Source: Xylophilus sp042867185 (GTDB taxonomy: Bacteria > Pseudomonadota > Gammaproteobacteria > Burkholderiales > Burkholderiaceae_C). Taken from it: a stretch of DNA of 64,000 bases. Position numbers and translations under genes: made by a program. This document shows, piece after piece, positions 37,264 through 46,616 of this stretch. The DNA is taken from assembly GCA_042867185.1 (NCBI GenBank), contig JBHZQV010000001.1, forward strand, positions 124,001 to 188,000. Reading direction: 5' to 3'. A model generated the notes under the pieces. It was not told the DNA's origin, searched no databases, and worked only from the letters and a program-made list of their open reading frames with translations. The first letter of the stretch is position 1, and the number at the start of each line of letters is the position of its first letter.

Positions 37264-38742
37264 ATGGGAAAAACCACCGGCTTCATGGAATTCGAGCGTC
37301 TCGAAGAGGGCTACCGGCCCGCTTCCGAGCGGCTGAAGCACTACAAGGAATTCGTCGTCGGCCTCGACGACGCGCAGGCCAAGATCCAGGGCGCGCGCTG
37401 CATGGACTGCGGCACGCCGTTCTGCAACAGCGGCTGCCCGGTCAACAACATCATTCCGGATTTCAACGATCTGGTGTACCAGCAGGACTGGAAGAGCGCC
37501 TGGGCGGTGCTGGACTCGACCAACAATTTCCCCGAGTTCACCGGCCGGATCTGCCCGGCGCCGTGCGAAGCCGCATGCGTGCTGAACGTGAACGACGACG
37601 CGGTCGGAATCAAGTCGATCGAGCACGCGATCATCGACCGCGCCTGGAACGAGGGCTGGGTCCAACCGCGCCTGGCCAAGCACAAGACCGGCAAGAAGGT
37701 GGCGGTGGTCGGCTCCGGCCCTGCCGGCATGGCCGCGGCGCAGCAGCTGGCGCGCGCCGGCCACGACGTCACGCTCTTCGAGAAGAACGACCGCATCGGC
37801 GGCCTGCTGCGCTACGGCATTCCCGACTTCAAGATGGAGAAGACGCACATCGACCGCCGTGCCGAGCAGATGCGGGCCGAAGGCGTCACGATCCGCACCG
37901 GCGTCGTCGTCGGTGCGCAGGCCGATCCCCTGGGCAAAGGCTCGAAGGTCACCAACTGGGCCAAGGAAACGATCTCGCCGGCGCAGCTGCAGAAGGATTT
38001 CGACGCGGTGGTTGTCACCGCCGGCGCGGAGCAGTCGCGCGACCTGCCGGCGCCGGGCCGGGAGCTCGACGGCATCCACTTCGCGATGGAGTTCCTGCCG
38101 CAGCAGAACAAGGTCAACGCCGGCGACAAGGTGAAGAACCAGCTGCGCGCCGAAGGCAAGCACGTCATCGTGATCGGCGGCGGCGACACCGGCAGCGACT
38201 GCGTCGGCACCAGCAACCGCCATGGCGCGGCCAGCGTCACCCAGTTCGAGCTGATGCCCCAGCCGCCCGAGGAAGAAAACCGGCCGATGACCTGGCCCTA
38301 CTGGCCCTACAAGCTGCGCACCAGTTCCAGCCACGAGGAAGGCTGCGAGCGCGAGTTCGCCATTTCCACGAAAGAATTCATCGGCGAGGGCGGCAAGATC
38401 ACCGGCCTGAAGACGGTGCGGGTGGAGTGGAAGGACGGCAAGATGGTCGAGGTCGCCGGCTCCGAGCAGATCCTGAAGGCCGACCTGGTGCTGCTGGCGA
38501 TGGGCTTCGTCAGCCCGGTGTCGCCGGTGCTGGAGGCCTTCGGCGTCGAGAAGGATGCCCGCGGCAACGCCAAGGCGACGACCGAGTTCACCGGCGGCTA
38601 CGCGACCAACGTGCCCAAGGTCTTCGCCGCCGGCGACGTGCGGCGTGGCCAGTCGCTGGTGGTCTGGGCCATCCGCGAGGGGCGCCAGGCCGCCCGGGCG
38701 GTGGACGAGTTCCTGATGGGATTCAGCGACCTTCCCCGCTGA
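37264..38742 (+). CDS. gltD: Glutamate synthase (NADPH), small subunit
   Basis: FAD/NADPH subunit that feeds electrons to GltB. The 492-residue product has an N-terminal four-cysteine cluster C46, C49, C54 and C58 (CMDCGTPFCNSGCP) and a second set in CPAPCEAAC for [4Fe-4S] centres. The FAD-binding VVGSGPAGMAAAQ (about 148-160) and NADPH-binding VIGGGDTGSDC follow, then the C-terminal AAGDVRRGQSLVVWAI. It forms an operon with gltB. Confidence 0.97.
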   Translation: MGKTTGFMEFERLEEGYRPASERLKHYKEFVVGLDDAQAKIQGARCMDCGTPFCNSGCPVNNIIPDFNDLVYQQDWKSAWAVLDSTNNFPEFTGRICPAPCEAACVLNVNDDAVGIKSIEHAIIDRAWNEGWVQPRLAKHKTGKKVAVVGSGPAGMAAAQQLARAGHDVTLFEKNDRIGGLLRYGIPDFKMEKTHIDRRAEQMRAEGVTIRTGVVVGAQADPLGKGSKVTNWAKETISPAQLQKDFDAVVVTAGAEQSRDLPAPGRELDGIHFAMEFLPQQNKVNAGDKVKNQLRAEGKHVIVIGGGDTGSDCVGTSNRHGAASVTQFELMPQPPEEENRPMTWPYWPYKLRTSSSHEEGCEREFAISTKEFIGEGGKITGLKTVRVEWKDGKMVEVAGSEQILKADLVLLAMGFVSPVSPVLEAFGVEKDARGNAKATTEFTGGYATNVPKVFAAGDVRRGQSLVVWAIREGRQAARAVDEFLMGFSDLPR

Positions 38743-39066
38743 GAGACCGAACCGGCCCTTGCTTCGACGGCAAGGTCGGGCCGGGACCGGCGTCTGCCGC
38801 CATCGCCGCGATGGCGGCGCGCAACCGAAGTACCGCAAGATGTGGCGTCGAACGGACGCCCTTCTTATTCGTACCGTGGTCCTGCGTTATGCTCCGCCGC
38901 CGGCCTGGCTTGTAACAGGCATCGACGATGTCGGCGATCGTGGCCGACATCGGGTGGGATGCCCACCGGTTATATTGCGGCCTATACATTCACGGATGAA
39001 CGTTTATTTCCGGCGTTCCGTGCAGACACCGGCCGCCGCTTTCCCTTCTTCCTTTCGGATCGCCTT
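38743..39066. other. Intergenic region gltD-mlaF with a perfect hairpin
   Basis: A 324-base gap without a convincing gene. A 10-bp perfect stem with a 3-base loop (38796-38818, GCCGCCATCG-CCG-CGATGGCGGC) lies 53 bases after the gltD stop and may help end its transcript, although no T-run follows. The AT-richer part (38860-39060) should hold the mla operon promoter, but no clear -35/-10 pair is visible. Confidence 0.4.
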
Positions 39067-39891
39067 TTGTCCTCTTCGCCTGCCCCGTTGGTCGAGCTTC
39101 GCGATGTCGTTTTCGGCTACGGCGGGCGCGGCGTGCTCGAGCGGGTATCGCTGGCGGTGCCGCGGGGCAAGGTCACCGCCCTGATGGGCGCCTCGGGTGG
39201 CGGCAAGACGACGGTGCTGCGCCTGATCGGCGGGCAGGTCAGAGCGCAATCGGGCCAGGTGATGTTCGACGGCAAGGATGTCGGTGGCCTCGATGCGCAG
39301 GGCCTCTATGCCGCCCGCCGCCGGATGGGCATGCTGTTCCAGTTCGGCGCCCTGTTCACCGACCTCGATGTCTTCGGCAACGTGGCGTTCCCCTTGCGCG
39401 AACACACCGACCTGAGCGAAGAGCTGATCCGCGACATCGTGCTGATGAAGCTCGACGCGGTGGGCTTGCGCGGGGCCCGCGACCTGCGGCCGAGCGAGAT
39501 TTCCGGCGGCATGGCCCGGCGCGTGGCGCTGGCCCGTGCCATCGCGCTCGATCCCGAGCTGGTGCTGTACGACGAGCCCTTCGCTGGTCTGGACCCGATC
39601 TCGCTCGGCATCGCCGCGCGGCTGATCCGCCAGCTCAACGATGCGATGGCGCTCACCAGCATCGTGGTGTCGCACGACGTCGACGAGACCCTGGGCATCG
39701 CCGACCACGTCATCGTGCTGGCCAACGGCCGCATCGCGGTCGAAGGGCCGCCCGAGGTGATCCGTGCCAGCACCGATCCGCTGGTGCACCAGTTCATCCA
39801 TGCCGAGGCCGACGGCCCGGTGCGGTTCCACTACCCGGCACCGACCGTCGACGACGATTTCGGCGGCGTGCCGTACGGGGGCAAGCCATGA
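39067..39891 (+). CDS. mlaF: Phospholipid ABC transporter ATP-binding protein MlaF
   Basis: ATPase of the MlaFEDB complex, which moves phospholipids between inner and outer membrane to keep outer-membrane asymmetry. The 274-residue product has Walker A GASGGGKT (41-48), signature SGGMARR, Walker B LVLYDEP and the switch histidine in VVSHD. It starts at TTG 39067 (MSSSPAPLVELRDVVFGYGG); no ATG lies in frame nearby. The stop overlaps the mlaE start. First gene of a long co-directional run reaching hisA. Confidence 0.93.
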   Translation: MSSSPAPLVELRDVVFGYGGRGVLERVSLAVPRGKVTALMGASGGGKTTVLRLIGGQVRAQSGQVMFDGKDVGGLDAQGLYAARRRMGMLFQFGALFTDLDVFGNVAFPLREHTDLSEELIRDIVLMKLDAVGLRGARDLRPSEISGGMARRVALARAIALDPELVLYDEPFAGLDPISLGIAARLIRQLNDAMALTSIVVSHDVDETLGIADHVIVLANGRIAVEGPPEVIRASTDPLVHQFIHAEADGPVRFHYPAPTVDDDFGGVPYGGKP

Positions 39892-40670
39892 GGTGGTGGC
39901 ATCCGGCCGATCTGGGCTTCGCCGTGCGCGGCAAGCTGGCCGACCTGGGCGCCGGCACCCGCCTGTTCCTGCGGCTGCTGGCCCTGACCGGCCCGGCGCT
40001 GCGGCGCTTCCGGCTGGTGTCGGAGCAGATCCACTTCCTCGGTAACTATTCGCTCGCCATCATCACGGTGTCGGGCCTCTTCGTCGGCTTCGTGCTGGGC
40101 CTGCAGGGCTACTACACGCTGCAGCGCTACGGGGCGTCCGATGCCCTCGGCCTGCTGGTGGCGCTCAGCCTGGTGCGCGAACTGGGGCCGGTGGTGAGCG
40201 CACTGCTCTTCGCGGGCCGCGCCGGTACCTCCTTGACGGCCGAGATCGGCCTGATGCGCGCCGGCGAGCAGCTGAGCGCGATGGAGATGATGGCGATCGA
40301 CCCGGTCAAGCGCATCCTCGCGCCGCGCTTCTGGGGCGGGATCATCGCGCTGCCGCTGCTGTCGGCCGTGTTCAGCGCGGTCGGGATCATCGGTGGCTGG
40401 CTGGTGGGCGTGGTCATGATCGGCATCGACGGCGGCGCCTTCTGGAGCCAGATGCAGGGCGGCGTGGATGTGCTGCGCGACGTCGGCAACGGCGTGCTCA
40501 AGAGTCTGGTTTTCGGCGTGACGGTGACCTTCGTCGCGCTGCTGCAGGGCTACGTGGCCAAGCCGACGCCGGAAGGCGTTTCGCGCGCCACCACCCGCAC
40601 GGTCGTGGTGGCTTCGCTGGCGGTGCTCGGTCTGGATTTCATCCTGACCGCGCTGATGTTCAGCATTTGA
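39888..40670 (+). CDS. mlaE: Phospholipid ABC transporter permease MlaE
   Basis: Integral membrane subunit of MlaFEDB. The 260-residue protein has an interfacial N-terminal helix and about five membrane segments, with the family blocks LVRELGPVVSALLFAGRAGTS and GTSLTAEIGLMRAGEQLSAM. The ATG overlaps the mlaF stop by four bases. Confidence 0.95.
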   Translation: MRWWHPADLGFAVRGKLADLGAGTRLFLRLLALTGPALRRFRLVSEQIHFLGNYSLAIITVSGLFVGFVLGLQGYYTLQRYGASDALGLLVALSLVRELGPVVSALLFAGRAGTSLTAEIGLMRAGEQLSAMEMMAIDPVKRILAPRFWGGIIALPLLSAVFSAVGIIGGWLVGVVMIGIDGGAFWSQMQGGVDVLRDVGNGVLKSLVFGVTVTFVALLQGYVAKPTPEGVSRATTRTVVVASLAVLGLDFILTALMFSI

Positions 40671-40686
40671 CGAGATAGGAAAGACG

Positions 40687-41187
40687 ATGGAACGCTCCAA
40701 AAGCGATGTGTGGGTCGGGCTGTTCGTGCTGGTGGGGCTGGCCGCGGTGCTGTTCCTGGCCCTGCAGTCGGCCAACCTGCTGCGCCTCAATTTCCAGTCC
40801 ACCTACAAGGTGGTCGGACGCTTCGACAACATCGGCGGGCTGAAGCCGCAATCGGCCGTCAAGAGCGCGGGCGTGGTGGTGGGCCGGGTCGACGGCATCA
40901 CCTTCGACACCAAGACCTTCCAGGCGTCGGTCGCGCTCTCGCTGCAGGACCGCTATGCGTTCCCGAAGGACAGCTCGCTCAAGATCCTCACCAGCGGCCT
41001 GCTGGGCGAGCAGTACATCGGCATCGAAGCCGGCGTGGACGACAAGACCCTCGCCGCGGGCGACACGATCACCTCGACCCAGTCCGCCGTGGTCCTGGAA
41101 AACCTCATCGGCCAGTTCCTCTACAACAAGGCCGAAGAAGGCAACAAGCCGGCGGCCACGACGCCCGGCGCGACGAGCAAGAAATAA
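40687..41187 (+). CDS. mlaD: Outer membrane lipid asymmetry maintenance protein MlaD
   Basis: Inner-membrane-anchored MCE protein that forms the hexameric lipid channel of the Mla complex. The 166-residue product has an N-terminal membrane helix (about 8-26) and a single MCE domain with GRFDNIGGLKPQSAVKSAGVVVGRV and the SGLLGEQYIGI loop near residue 108. The stop TAA shares one base with the mlaA start. Confidence 0.95.
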   Translation: MERSKSDVWVGLFVLVGLAAVLFLALQSANLLRLNFQSTYKVVGRFDNIGGLKPQSAVKSAGVVVGRVDGITFDTKTFQASVALSLQDRYAFPKDSSLKILTSGLLGEQYIGIEAGVDDKTLAAGDTITSTQSAVVLENLIGQFLYNKAEEGNKPAATTPGATSKK

Positions 41188-42002
41188 TGAAAACGACATC
41201 CCACTCCCTCGGCCACCGTGCCATGCTGATCCTGGCGCTGGCAGGCAGCCTGCTGGTCGCCGGCTGCGCCTCCAGCGGCGCCACCACCGGCTCGCGCAAT
41301 GCGCGCGATCCGTTCGAGCCCTTCAACCGCGGGGTGTCGGAGTTCAACGAGCGCATCGACGACGCGGTGGTCCGCCCGGTCGCGACGGTGTACCGCGACG
41401 TGACGCCGCCGCTGGTGCGCACCGGCGTGGGCAACTTCTTCCGCAACCTGACCGAGCCGTGGTCGCTGGTCAACAATGTGCTGCAGCTGAAGATCCGCGA
41501 TGCGGGCGAGACCTGGATCCGTTTCGCGATCAACACGGTGTTCGGCCTGGGCGGCGTGCTCGACATCGCCGGCGCGGCGGACATCGACCAGCACCGCCAG
41601 GACTTCGGCCAGACGCTGGCCTTCTACGGCGTGCCGACCGGTCCGTACCTGGTGCTGCCGCTGCTCGGCCCTTCGACGGTGCGCGACACCGCGACCTTCG
41701 CCGTGGACACGCGCGCCAACCTGCTGTCGGGCATCGACGACATCCCGGTGCGCAATTCGCTCTACGTGCTGCGGGCGGTCGATGTGCGGGCCAACCTGCT
41801 GCGTGCCAGCTCGGTGCTGGACGCCGCCGCGCTCGACAAGTACACCTTCACCCGCGATGCGTACCTGCAGCTGCGCCGCAACCAGCCGCGCAACAAGGAC
41901 ACGACCGATTCGGACGGCGACGGCTACGAAGCCGACTACAGCAAGACCGGCACCGGCGCGGCGCCCGCTGCCGATCTGGCGCCGCCGACCCCGACGCGCT
42001 GA
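41187..42002 (+). CDS. mlaA: Outer-membrane phospholipid-binding lipoprotein MlaA (VacJ)
   Basis: Outer-membrane lipoprotein that extracts misplaced phospholipids for MlaC. The 271-residue precursor has lipobox VAGC (about C26), the conserved DPFEPFNRGVSEFN, and the FFRNLTEPWSLVNNVLQ and GPYLVLPLLGPSTVRD blocks. In E. coli mlaA is unlinked; here it is inside the operon between mlaD and mlaC, as in other betaproteobacteria. An Asp/Gly-rich stretch (TDSDGDGYEADY) precedes a disordered tail. Confidence 0.95.
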   Translation: MKTTSHSLGHRAMLILALAGSLLVAGCASSGATTGSRNARDPFEPFNRGVSEFNERIDDAVVRPVATVYRDVTPPLVRTGVGNFFRNLTEPWSLVNNVLQLKIRDAGETWIRFAINTVFGLGGVLDIAGAADIDQHRQDFGQTLAFYGVPTGPYLVLPLLGPSTVRDTATFAVDTRANLLSGIDDIPVRNSLYVLRAVDVRANLLRASSVLDAAALDKYTFTRDAYLQLRRNQPRNKDTTDSDGDGYEADYSKTGTGAAPAADLAPPTPTR

Positions 42003-42169
42003 TCCCGGGGCGGCACGGGTTGCCGGCTGTTGCATCTCGTGGTGCGGCGGCCGGAACCGTATGCCAGCATCGTGGTTCCAATATCCAACGCGCGCGTGGC
42101 GCAGGGGCAGGCCACCGGTTCTCGCTGGCATCCCGGACCACGCCGTGCACACATCGAAAGAGGTTTCCC

Positions 42170-42820
42170 ATGAATCGACGCTCCCTTGGCCGCATGGCCG
42201 CAGGTTTCCTGACCATCGCTTCCCTGGCACTTCCGTTGGCCGTGCGCGCCGCCGACGAAGCCCCCGACGCGCTGATCAAGCGCCTGTCGGCCGAAACGCT
42301 CGAGACCATCAAGGCCGACCCTGCACTGAAGGGCGGCGACCTGACCAAGGTGATGGCGCTGGTCGACAGCAAGATCATGCCGAACGTCAACTTCCAGCGC
42401 ATGACCGCGTCGGCCGTCGGGCCGCAGTGGCGCCAGGCCACGCCGGAGCAGCGCAACAAGCTGGCCGACGAGTTCAAGACCCTGCTGGTCCGCACCTACT
42501 CGGGCGCCTTGTCGCAGGTCAGCGACCAGTCGATCGACGTCAAGCCGCTGCGCGCCGCCGCCGACGACAAGGAGGTCGTCGTGCGGACCGAGGTCACCGG
42601 CCGCGGCGACCCGATCCAGCTCGACTACCGCATGGAAAAGACGCCGGGCCAGGGCGCCGGCTGGAAGATCTACAACCTGAACGTGCTGGGCGTGTGGCTG
42701 GTCGAAACCTACCGCAGCCAGTTCGCGCAGGAGCTGAACAACGGCAAGGGCATCGACGGCCTGATCGCCACCCTCGAAGCGCGCAACCGCAGCAATGTCC
42801 AGAAGGGCAACAAGGGCTGA
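42170..42820 (+). CDS. mlaC: Periplasmic phospholipid-binding protein MlaC
   Basis: Shuttles phospholipids between MlaA and MlaD. The 216-residue precursor has a signal peptide (about 1-27, ending VRAAD) and the MlaC/Ttg2D fold, with NFQRMTASAVGPQWRQATPEQR and GWKIYNLNVLGVWLVETYRSQF near the end. An AAAGAGG Shine-Dalgarno lies 7 bases upstream. The 167-base gap after mlaA shows no gene. Confidence 0.95.
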   Translation: MNRRSLGRMAAGFLTIASLALPLAVRAADEAPDALIKRLSAETLETIKADPALKGGDLTKVMALVDSKIMPNVNFQRMTASAVGPQWRQATPEQRNKLADEFKTLLVRTYSGALSQVSDQSIDVKPLRAAADDKEVVVRTEVTGRGDPIQLDYRMEKTPGQGAGWKIYNLNVLGVWLVETYRSQFAQELNNGKGIDGLIATLEARNRSNVQKGNKG

Positions 42821-42821
42821 T

Positions 42822-43211
42822 ATGGCGATGGCACGCAAGCAGACGGCCAAGGCACCCTCCAGGGGCGACAGGCCCGCCGCGGCGACCGCTGCGGCGGTGC
42901 TGCCGACGGCGGAAGCCCAGGTGCCTGCCCAGATGCTGGTGCTGCCGACCCGGCTGATGCACGAAGACGCCCAGGCTTGCCTGCGCATGCTGACCCAGGG
43001 TCTGCAGCATGGTGCCCAGCCGCAGGACGTGCCGGTGGTGGCCGATGCATCGGCGCTCTCCAGCTTCGACTCGTCGGCCTTGGCCGTGCTGCTGGCCTGC
43101 CGGCGCGAGGCGCTGGCCATCGGCCGCAGTTTCGTGGTGCGTGGGCTGCATCCGCGCTTGGCCGGGTTGGCGGGTCTCTACGGCGTGTCGGCGCTGCTGC
43201 CGGCGGGCTGA
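42822..43211 (+). CDS. mlaB: STAS-domain protein MlaB
   Basis: Cytoplasmic STAS-domain subunit that binds MlaF and stabilises the Mla ATPase. The 129-residue product has a basic/Ala-rich N-terminus (about 1-35) and then a STAS domain with VVADASALSSFDSSALAVLLACRREA, including the conserved Ser cluster after Asp. It starts one base after the mlaC stop; the second ATG (42828) is an alternative start. Confidence 0.85.
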   Translation: MAMARKQTAKAPSRGDRPAAATAAAVLPTAEAQVPAQMLVLPTRLMHEDAQACLRMLTQGLQHGAQPQDVPVVADASALSSFDSSALAVLLACRREALAIGRSFVVRGLHPRLAGLAGLYGVSALLPAG

Positions 43212-43308
43212 TACCCTTCTCATCGCCCGGCGCCCTGGCGGCGCGGGCAAGGTCTTGTTTGGCAGCGTCGGTCCCGCACGACGCCAGGCCGTAAAATGCC
43301 GGGCTCCC

Positions 43309-44247
43309 ATGCCCGCCATCTCTTTCCAGTCCGTTTCCAAACAGTACGACACGCCGCGCGGCACGCTCCAGGCGCTCGACCAGGTCAGCTTCGACATCGC
43401 GCCCGGCGAGTTCTTCGGCCTGCTCGGCCCCAACGGCGCCGGCAAGACGACCCTCATCAGCATCCTCGCCGGCCTGGCCCGTGCCTCGGGCGGCCGTGTG
43501 CTGGTCGATGGCAGCGACGTGCAGGGCGACTTCGCCTCCGCCCGCCGCAAGCTGGGCGTGGTGCCGCAGGAGCTGGTGTTCGACCCGTTCTTCAACGTGC
43601 GCGAAACGCTGCGCATCCAGTCGGGCTACTTCGGCGTCAAGAACAACGATGCCTGGATCGACGAGCTGCTGGAGGCGCTGGGCCTGGCCGACAAGGCCAA
43701 CGCCGGCATGCGGCAACTCTCCGGCGGCATGAAGCGCCGGGTGCTGGTGGCCCAGGCGCTGGTCCACAAGCCGCCGATCATCGTGCTCGACGAGCCGACG
43801 GCCGGCGTCGACGTGGAACTGCGGCAGACCCTGTGGCAGTTCGTGGCGCGCCTGAACCGCGAAGGCCACACCGTCCTGCTGACCACCCACTACCTGGAAG
43901 AAGCCGAGGCGCTCTGCAGCCGGCTGGCGATGCTCAAGAAAGGCAAGCTGGTCGCGCTCAACCGCACCAGCGACCTGCTGCGCATGGCCTCGGGCAACGT
44001 GCTGCGCTTCAAGACCGACGGCGCGCTGCCGCCGGCGCTGGCCGCCCAGGCCCGGGTGACCGGCCGCATCGTGCAGCTGCCCGCCCCGGATGCGCATGCG
44101 ATCGAACAGTACCTGGCCGCGGTGCGCCAGGCCGGCATGGCCGTCGAAGACGTGGAAATCCGCAAGGCCGACCTGGAGGACGTGTTCCTCGAAGTGATGG
44201 CATCCGAGCAGAACGCCGGCGGCAAACGCTGGCAGGCGCCGGTATGA
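43309..44247 (+). CDS. ABC-2 type transporter ATP-binding protein (YadG-like)
   Basis: ATPase of an exporter. The 312-residue product has Walker A GPNGAGKTT (about 39-47), signature LSGGMKRR, Walker B IIVLDEPTAGVD and a switch histidine in LLTTHYLEEAE. An extra C-terminal domain follows from about residue 220. The permease gene is 10 bases downstream. The pair lies between mlaB and ibaG, which are adjacent in E. coli, so it interrupts a conserved order. The substrate is unknown. Confidence 0.9.
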   Translation: MPAISFQSVSKQYDTPRGTLQALDQVSFDIAPGEFFGLLGPNGAGKTTLISILAGLARASGGRVLVDGSDVQGDFASARRKLGVVPQELVFDPFFNVRETLRIQSGYFGVKNNDAWIDELLEALGLADKANAGMRQLSGGMKRRVLVAQALVHKPPIIVLDEPTAGVDVELRQTLWQFVARLNREGHTVLLTTHYLEEAEALCSRLAMLKKGKLVALNRTSDLLRMASGNVLRFKTDGALPPALAAQARVTGRIVQLPAPDAHAIEQYLAAVRQAGMAVEDVEIRKADLEDVFLEVMASEQNAGGKRWQAPV

Positions 44248-44257
44248 AAGACGCGAC

Positions 44258-45016
44258 ATGACCGGCTGGCAAACGCTTTTCTACAAAGAGGTGCTCCGTT
44301 TCTGGAAGGTCGGCTTCCAGACCGTCGGCGCGCCGATCCTCACCGCGGTGCTGTACCTGCTGGTCTTCGGCCACACGCTCGAGGACCATGTGAAGGTCTA
44401 CGGCACGGTGAGCTACACCGCCTTCCTGGTGCCGGGCCTGGTGATGATGAGCGTGCTGCAGAACGCCTTCGCCAACAGTTCTTCGTCGCTGATCCAGAGC
44501 AAGATCATGGGCAGCCTGGTGTTCGTGCTGCTCACCCCGCTGTCGCACTGGGACCTGTTCCTGGCCTACGTGGGCTCGTCCATCGTGCGCGGCCTGGTGG
44601 TGGGCCTGGGCGTCTTCGCGGTCACCGCGCTGTTCTTCGCCAAGCTCACCTACGTGGCGCCGCTGTGGATCTTCGCGTTCGCGTTCCTGGGTGCCGCGCT
44701 GCTCGGCACGCTGGGCCTGATCGCCGGGCTGTGGGCCGAGAAGTTCGACCAGATGGCGCTGTTCCAGAACTTCCTGATCATGCCGATGACCTTCCTCTCG
44801 GGCGTGTTCTATTCGATCGGGTCGCTGCCGCCGGTGTGGCAGACGGTCAGCCACCTGAACCCGTTCTTCTACATGATCGACGGCTTCCGCTACGGTTTCT
44901 TCGGCGTGAGCGACGCCTCGCCGTGGCTCAGCCTGGCGATGGTGGGCGGCGCCTGCGTGGCCACCGGCGCGCTGGCCCTGCACCTGCTGAAGACCGGCTA
45001 CAAGATCCGCCATTGA
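44258..45016 (+). CDS. ABC-2 type transporter permease (YadH-like)
   Basis: Membrane partner of the preceding ATPase. The 252-residue protein has six hydrophobic segments and the ABC-2 signature around FQNFLIMPMTFLSGVFYSI (about 168-186), with NPFFYMIDGFRYGFFG after it. The substrate is unknown; the context of envelope genes suggests a lipid or polysaccharide-related role, which is only inference. Confidence 0.9.
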   Translation: MTGWQTLFYKEVLRFWKVGFQTVGAPILTAVLYLLVFGHTLEDHVKVYGTVSYTAFLVPGLVMMSVLQNAFANSSSSLIQSKIMGSLVFVLLTPLSHWDLFLAYVGSSIVRGLVVGLGVFAVTALFFAKLTYVAPLWIFAFAFLGAALLGTLGLIAGLWAEKFDQMALFQNFLIMPMTFLSGVFYSIGSLPPVWQTVSHLNPFFYMIDGFRYGFFGVSDASPWLSLAMVGGACVATGALALHLLKTGYKIRH

Positions 45017-45091
45017 GGCCGCGCGGGCCGCGCCGTGGCCGGCGCGGGCCGTGGTGTCCGGCATTCCCTTTTTCTCTTTCCCCGCCTTGCG

Positions 45092-45337
45092 ATGACCGCC
45101 GAAGAACTCCAAACCATCATCCGTGCAGGCCTGGCCTGCGAGCACCTGGCGCTCGAGGGCGACGGCCGCCACTGGTTCGCGACCATCGTCTCTTCCGCGT
45201 TCGAGGGCCGGCGGCCGATCCAGCGCCACCAGCAGGTCTACGCCACGCTGGGTGGCCGTATGCAGACCGACGAGGTGCATGCGCTCTCGATGAAGACCTA
45301 CACGCCGGCCGAGTGGGCCGCACTTCCGAAGGACTGA
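45092..45337 (+). CDS. ibaG: BolA/IbaG family protein
   Basis: 81-residue BolA-fold protein, a likely partner of monothiol glutaredoxin in iron-sulfur handling. It has the family's FEGRRPIQRHQQVYATLGG block with the conserved Arg and His, and ends HALSMKTYTPAEW. Position before murA and after mla genes matches E. coli ibaG (yrbA). Four bases separate it from murA. The BolA fold and the synteny support the name. Confidence 0.9.
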   Translation: MTAEELQTIIRAGLACEHLALEGDGRHWFATIVSSAFEGRRPIQRHQQVYATLGGRMQTDEVHALSMKTYTPAEWAALPKD

Positions 45338-45341
45338 CGCG

Positions 45342-46616
45342 ATGGACAAGTTGCTGATCCGCGGCGGCAAACGCCTGCTGGGCGAGGTGCAGGTGTCGGG
45401 CGCCAAGAACGCCGCGCTTCCGGAAATTTTCGCGTCGCTTCTCACCGCCGAGCCGGTCGTGCTGCGCAACGTGCCGGGCCTGCAGGACGTGATCACCGCG
45501 TCGAAGCTGCTGCGCCACATGGGTGCGCAGGCCGCGCGCAATCCCGAGCGCCACGACGAGCTGCTGCTCGATGCCGGCCAGCTGCAGACCCGCGAGGCGC
45601 CCTACGAATTCATGAAGCTGATGCGGGCGTCGATCCTGGTGCTGGGCCCGATGGTGGCGCGCTTCGGCGAGGCCAAGGTCTCGCTGCCCGGCGGCTGCAG
45701 CATCGGCTCGCGCCCGGTCGACCAGCACCTGAAGGGCCTGCAGGCGATGGGCGCCGACATCCAGTTCGAGCACGGCGACATCGTGGCCCGCGCCAGGCGG
45801 TTGAAGGGCGCCCGCATCACCACCGACATGGTCACCGTCACCGGCACCGAGAACCTGATGATGGCCGCGGCGCTCGCCCAGGGCGAGACGGTGCTCGAGA
45901 ACGCGGCGCAGGAGCCCGAGATTTCCGACCTGGCCGAGATGCTGATCGCGATGGGCGCGAAGATCGAGGGCCACGGCACCAGCCGCATCCACATCCAGGG
46001 CGTCGACGCGCTGCACGGCTGCACCCATGCGGTGGTGGCCGACCGGATCGAAGCCGGCACCTTCCTGGTGACGGTGGCCGCCGCGGGCGGCGACGTGCTG
46101 CTGCGCAACGCGCGGATCGAGCACCTGGACGCGGTGCTCGACAAGCTGGCGCAGGCCGGCGTCACCGTCACCGCCGAAGCCGGCGGCGTGCGGGTGCAGT
46201 CGCCCGGCGTGCAGGGCGGCGGGTTGCGGGCGCAGAGCTTCCGCACCACCGAATACCCGGGCTTTCCGACCGACATGCAGGCGCAGTTCATGGCCTTCAA
46301 CTGCGTGGCCCAGGGCGCGAGCAAGGTGACCGAGACGATCTTCGAAAACCGCTTCATGCATGTGCAGGAGCTGGCCCGCCTGGGTGCCCGCATCCAGGCC
46401 GACGGCAAGGTGGCGCTGGTCGAAGGCGGCCAGCGGCTCTCGGGCGCCACGGTGATGGCGACCGACCTGCGCGCCTCGGCCAGTCTGGTGATCGCCGGCC
46501 TGGTGGCCGAGGGCGAGACGGTGGTCGACCGCATCTACCACCTCGACCGCGGCTACGACCGGATGGAAGCCAAGCTGCGCGGCATCGGCGCGGACATTCA
46601 GAGGATTTCGACGTGA
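45342..46616 (+). CDS. murA: UDP-N-acetylglucosamine 1-carboxyvinyltransferase
   Basis: First committed step of peptidoglycan precursor synthesis (PEP plus UDP-GlcNAc). The 424-residue product has the N-terminal GGKRLLGEVQVSGAKNAALP and the catalytic cysteine C119 in PGGCSIGSRPVDQHL, the position targeted by fosfomycin; the Cys is present. FRTTEYPGFPTDMQAQ follows. Its stop overlaps the hisG start. Confidence 0.97.
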   Translation: MDKLLIRGGKRLLGEVQVSGAKNAALPEIFASLLTAEPVVLRNVPGLQDVITASKLLRHMGAQAARNPERHDELLLDAGQLQTREAPYEFMKLMRASILVLGPMVARFGEAKVSLPGGCSIGSRPVDQHLKGLQAMGADIQFEHGDIVARARRLKGARITTDMVTVTGTENLMMAAALAQGETVLENAAQEPEISDLAEMLIAMGAKIEGHGTSRIHIQGVDALHGCTHAVVADRIEAGTFLVTVAAAGGDVLLRNARIEHLDAVLDKLAQAGVTVTAEAGGVRVQSPGVQGGGLRAQSFRTTEYPGFPTDMQAQFMAFNCVAQGASKVTETIFENRFMHVQELARLGARIQADGKVALVEGGQRLSGATVMATDLRASASLVIAGLVAEGETVVDRIYHLDRGYDRMEAKLRGIGADIQRIST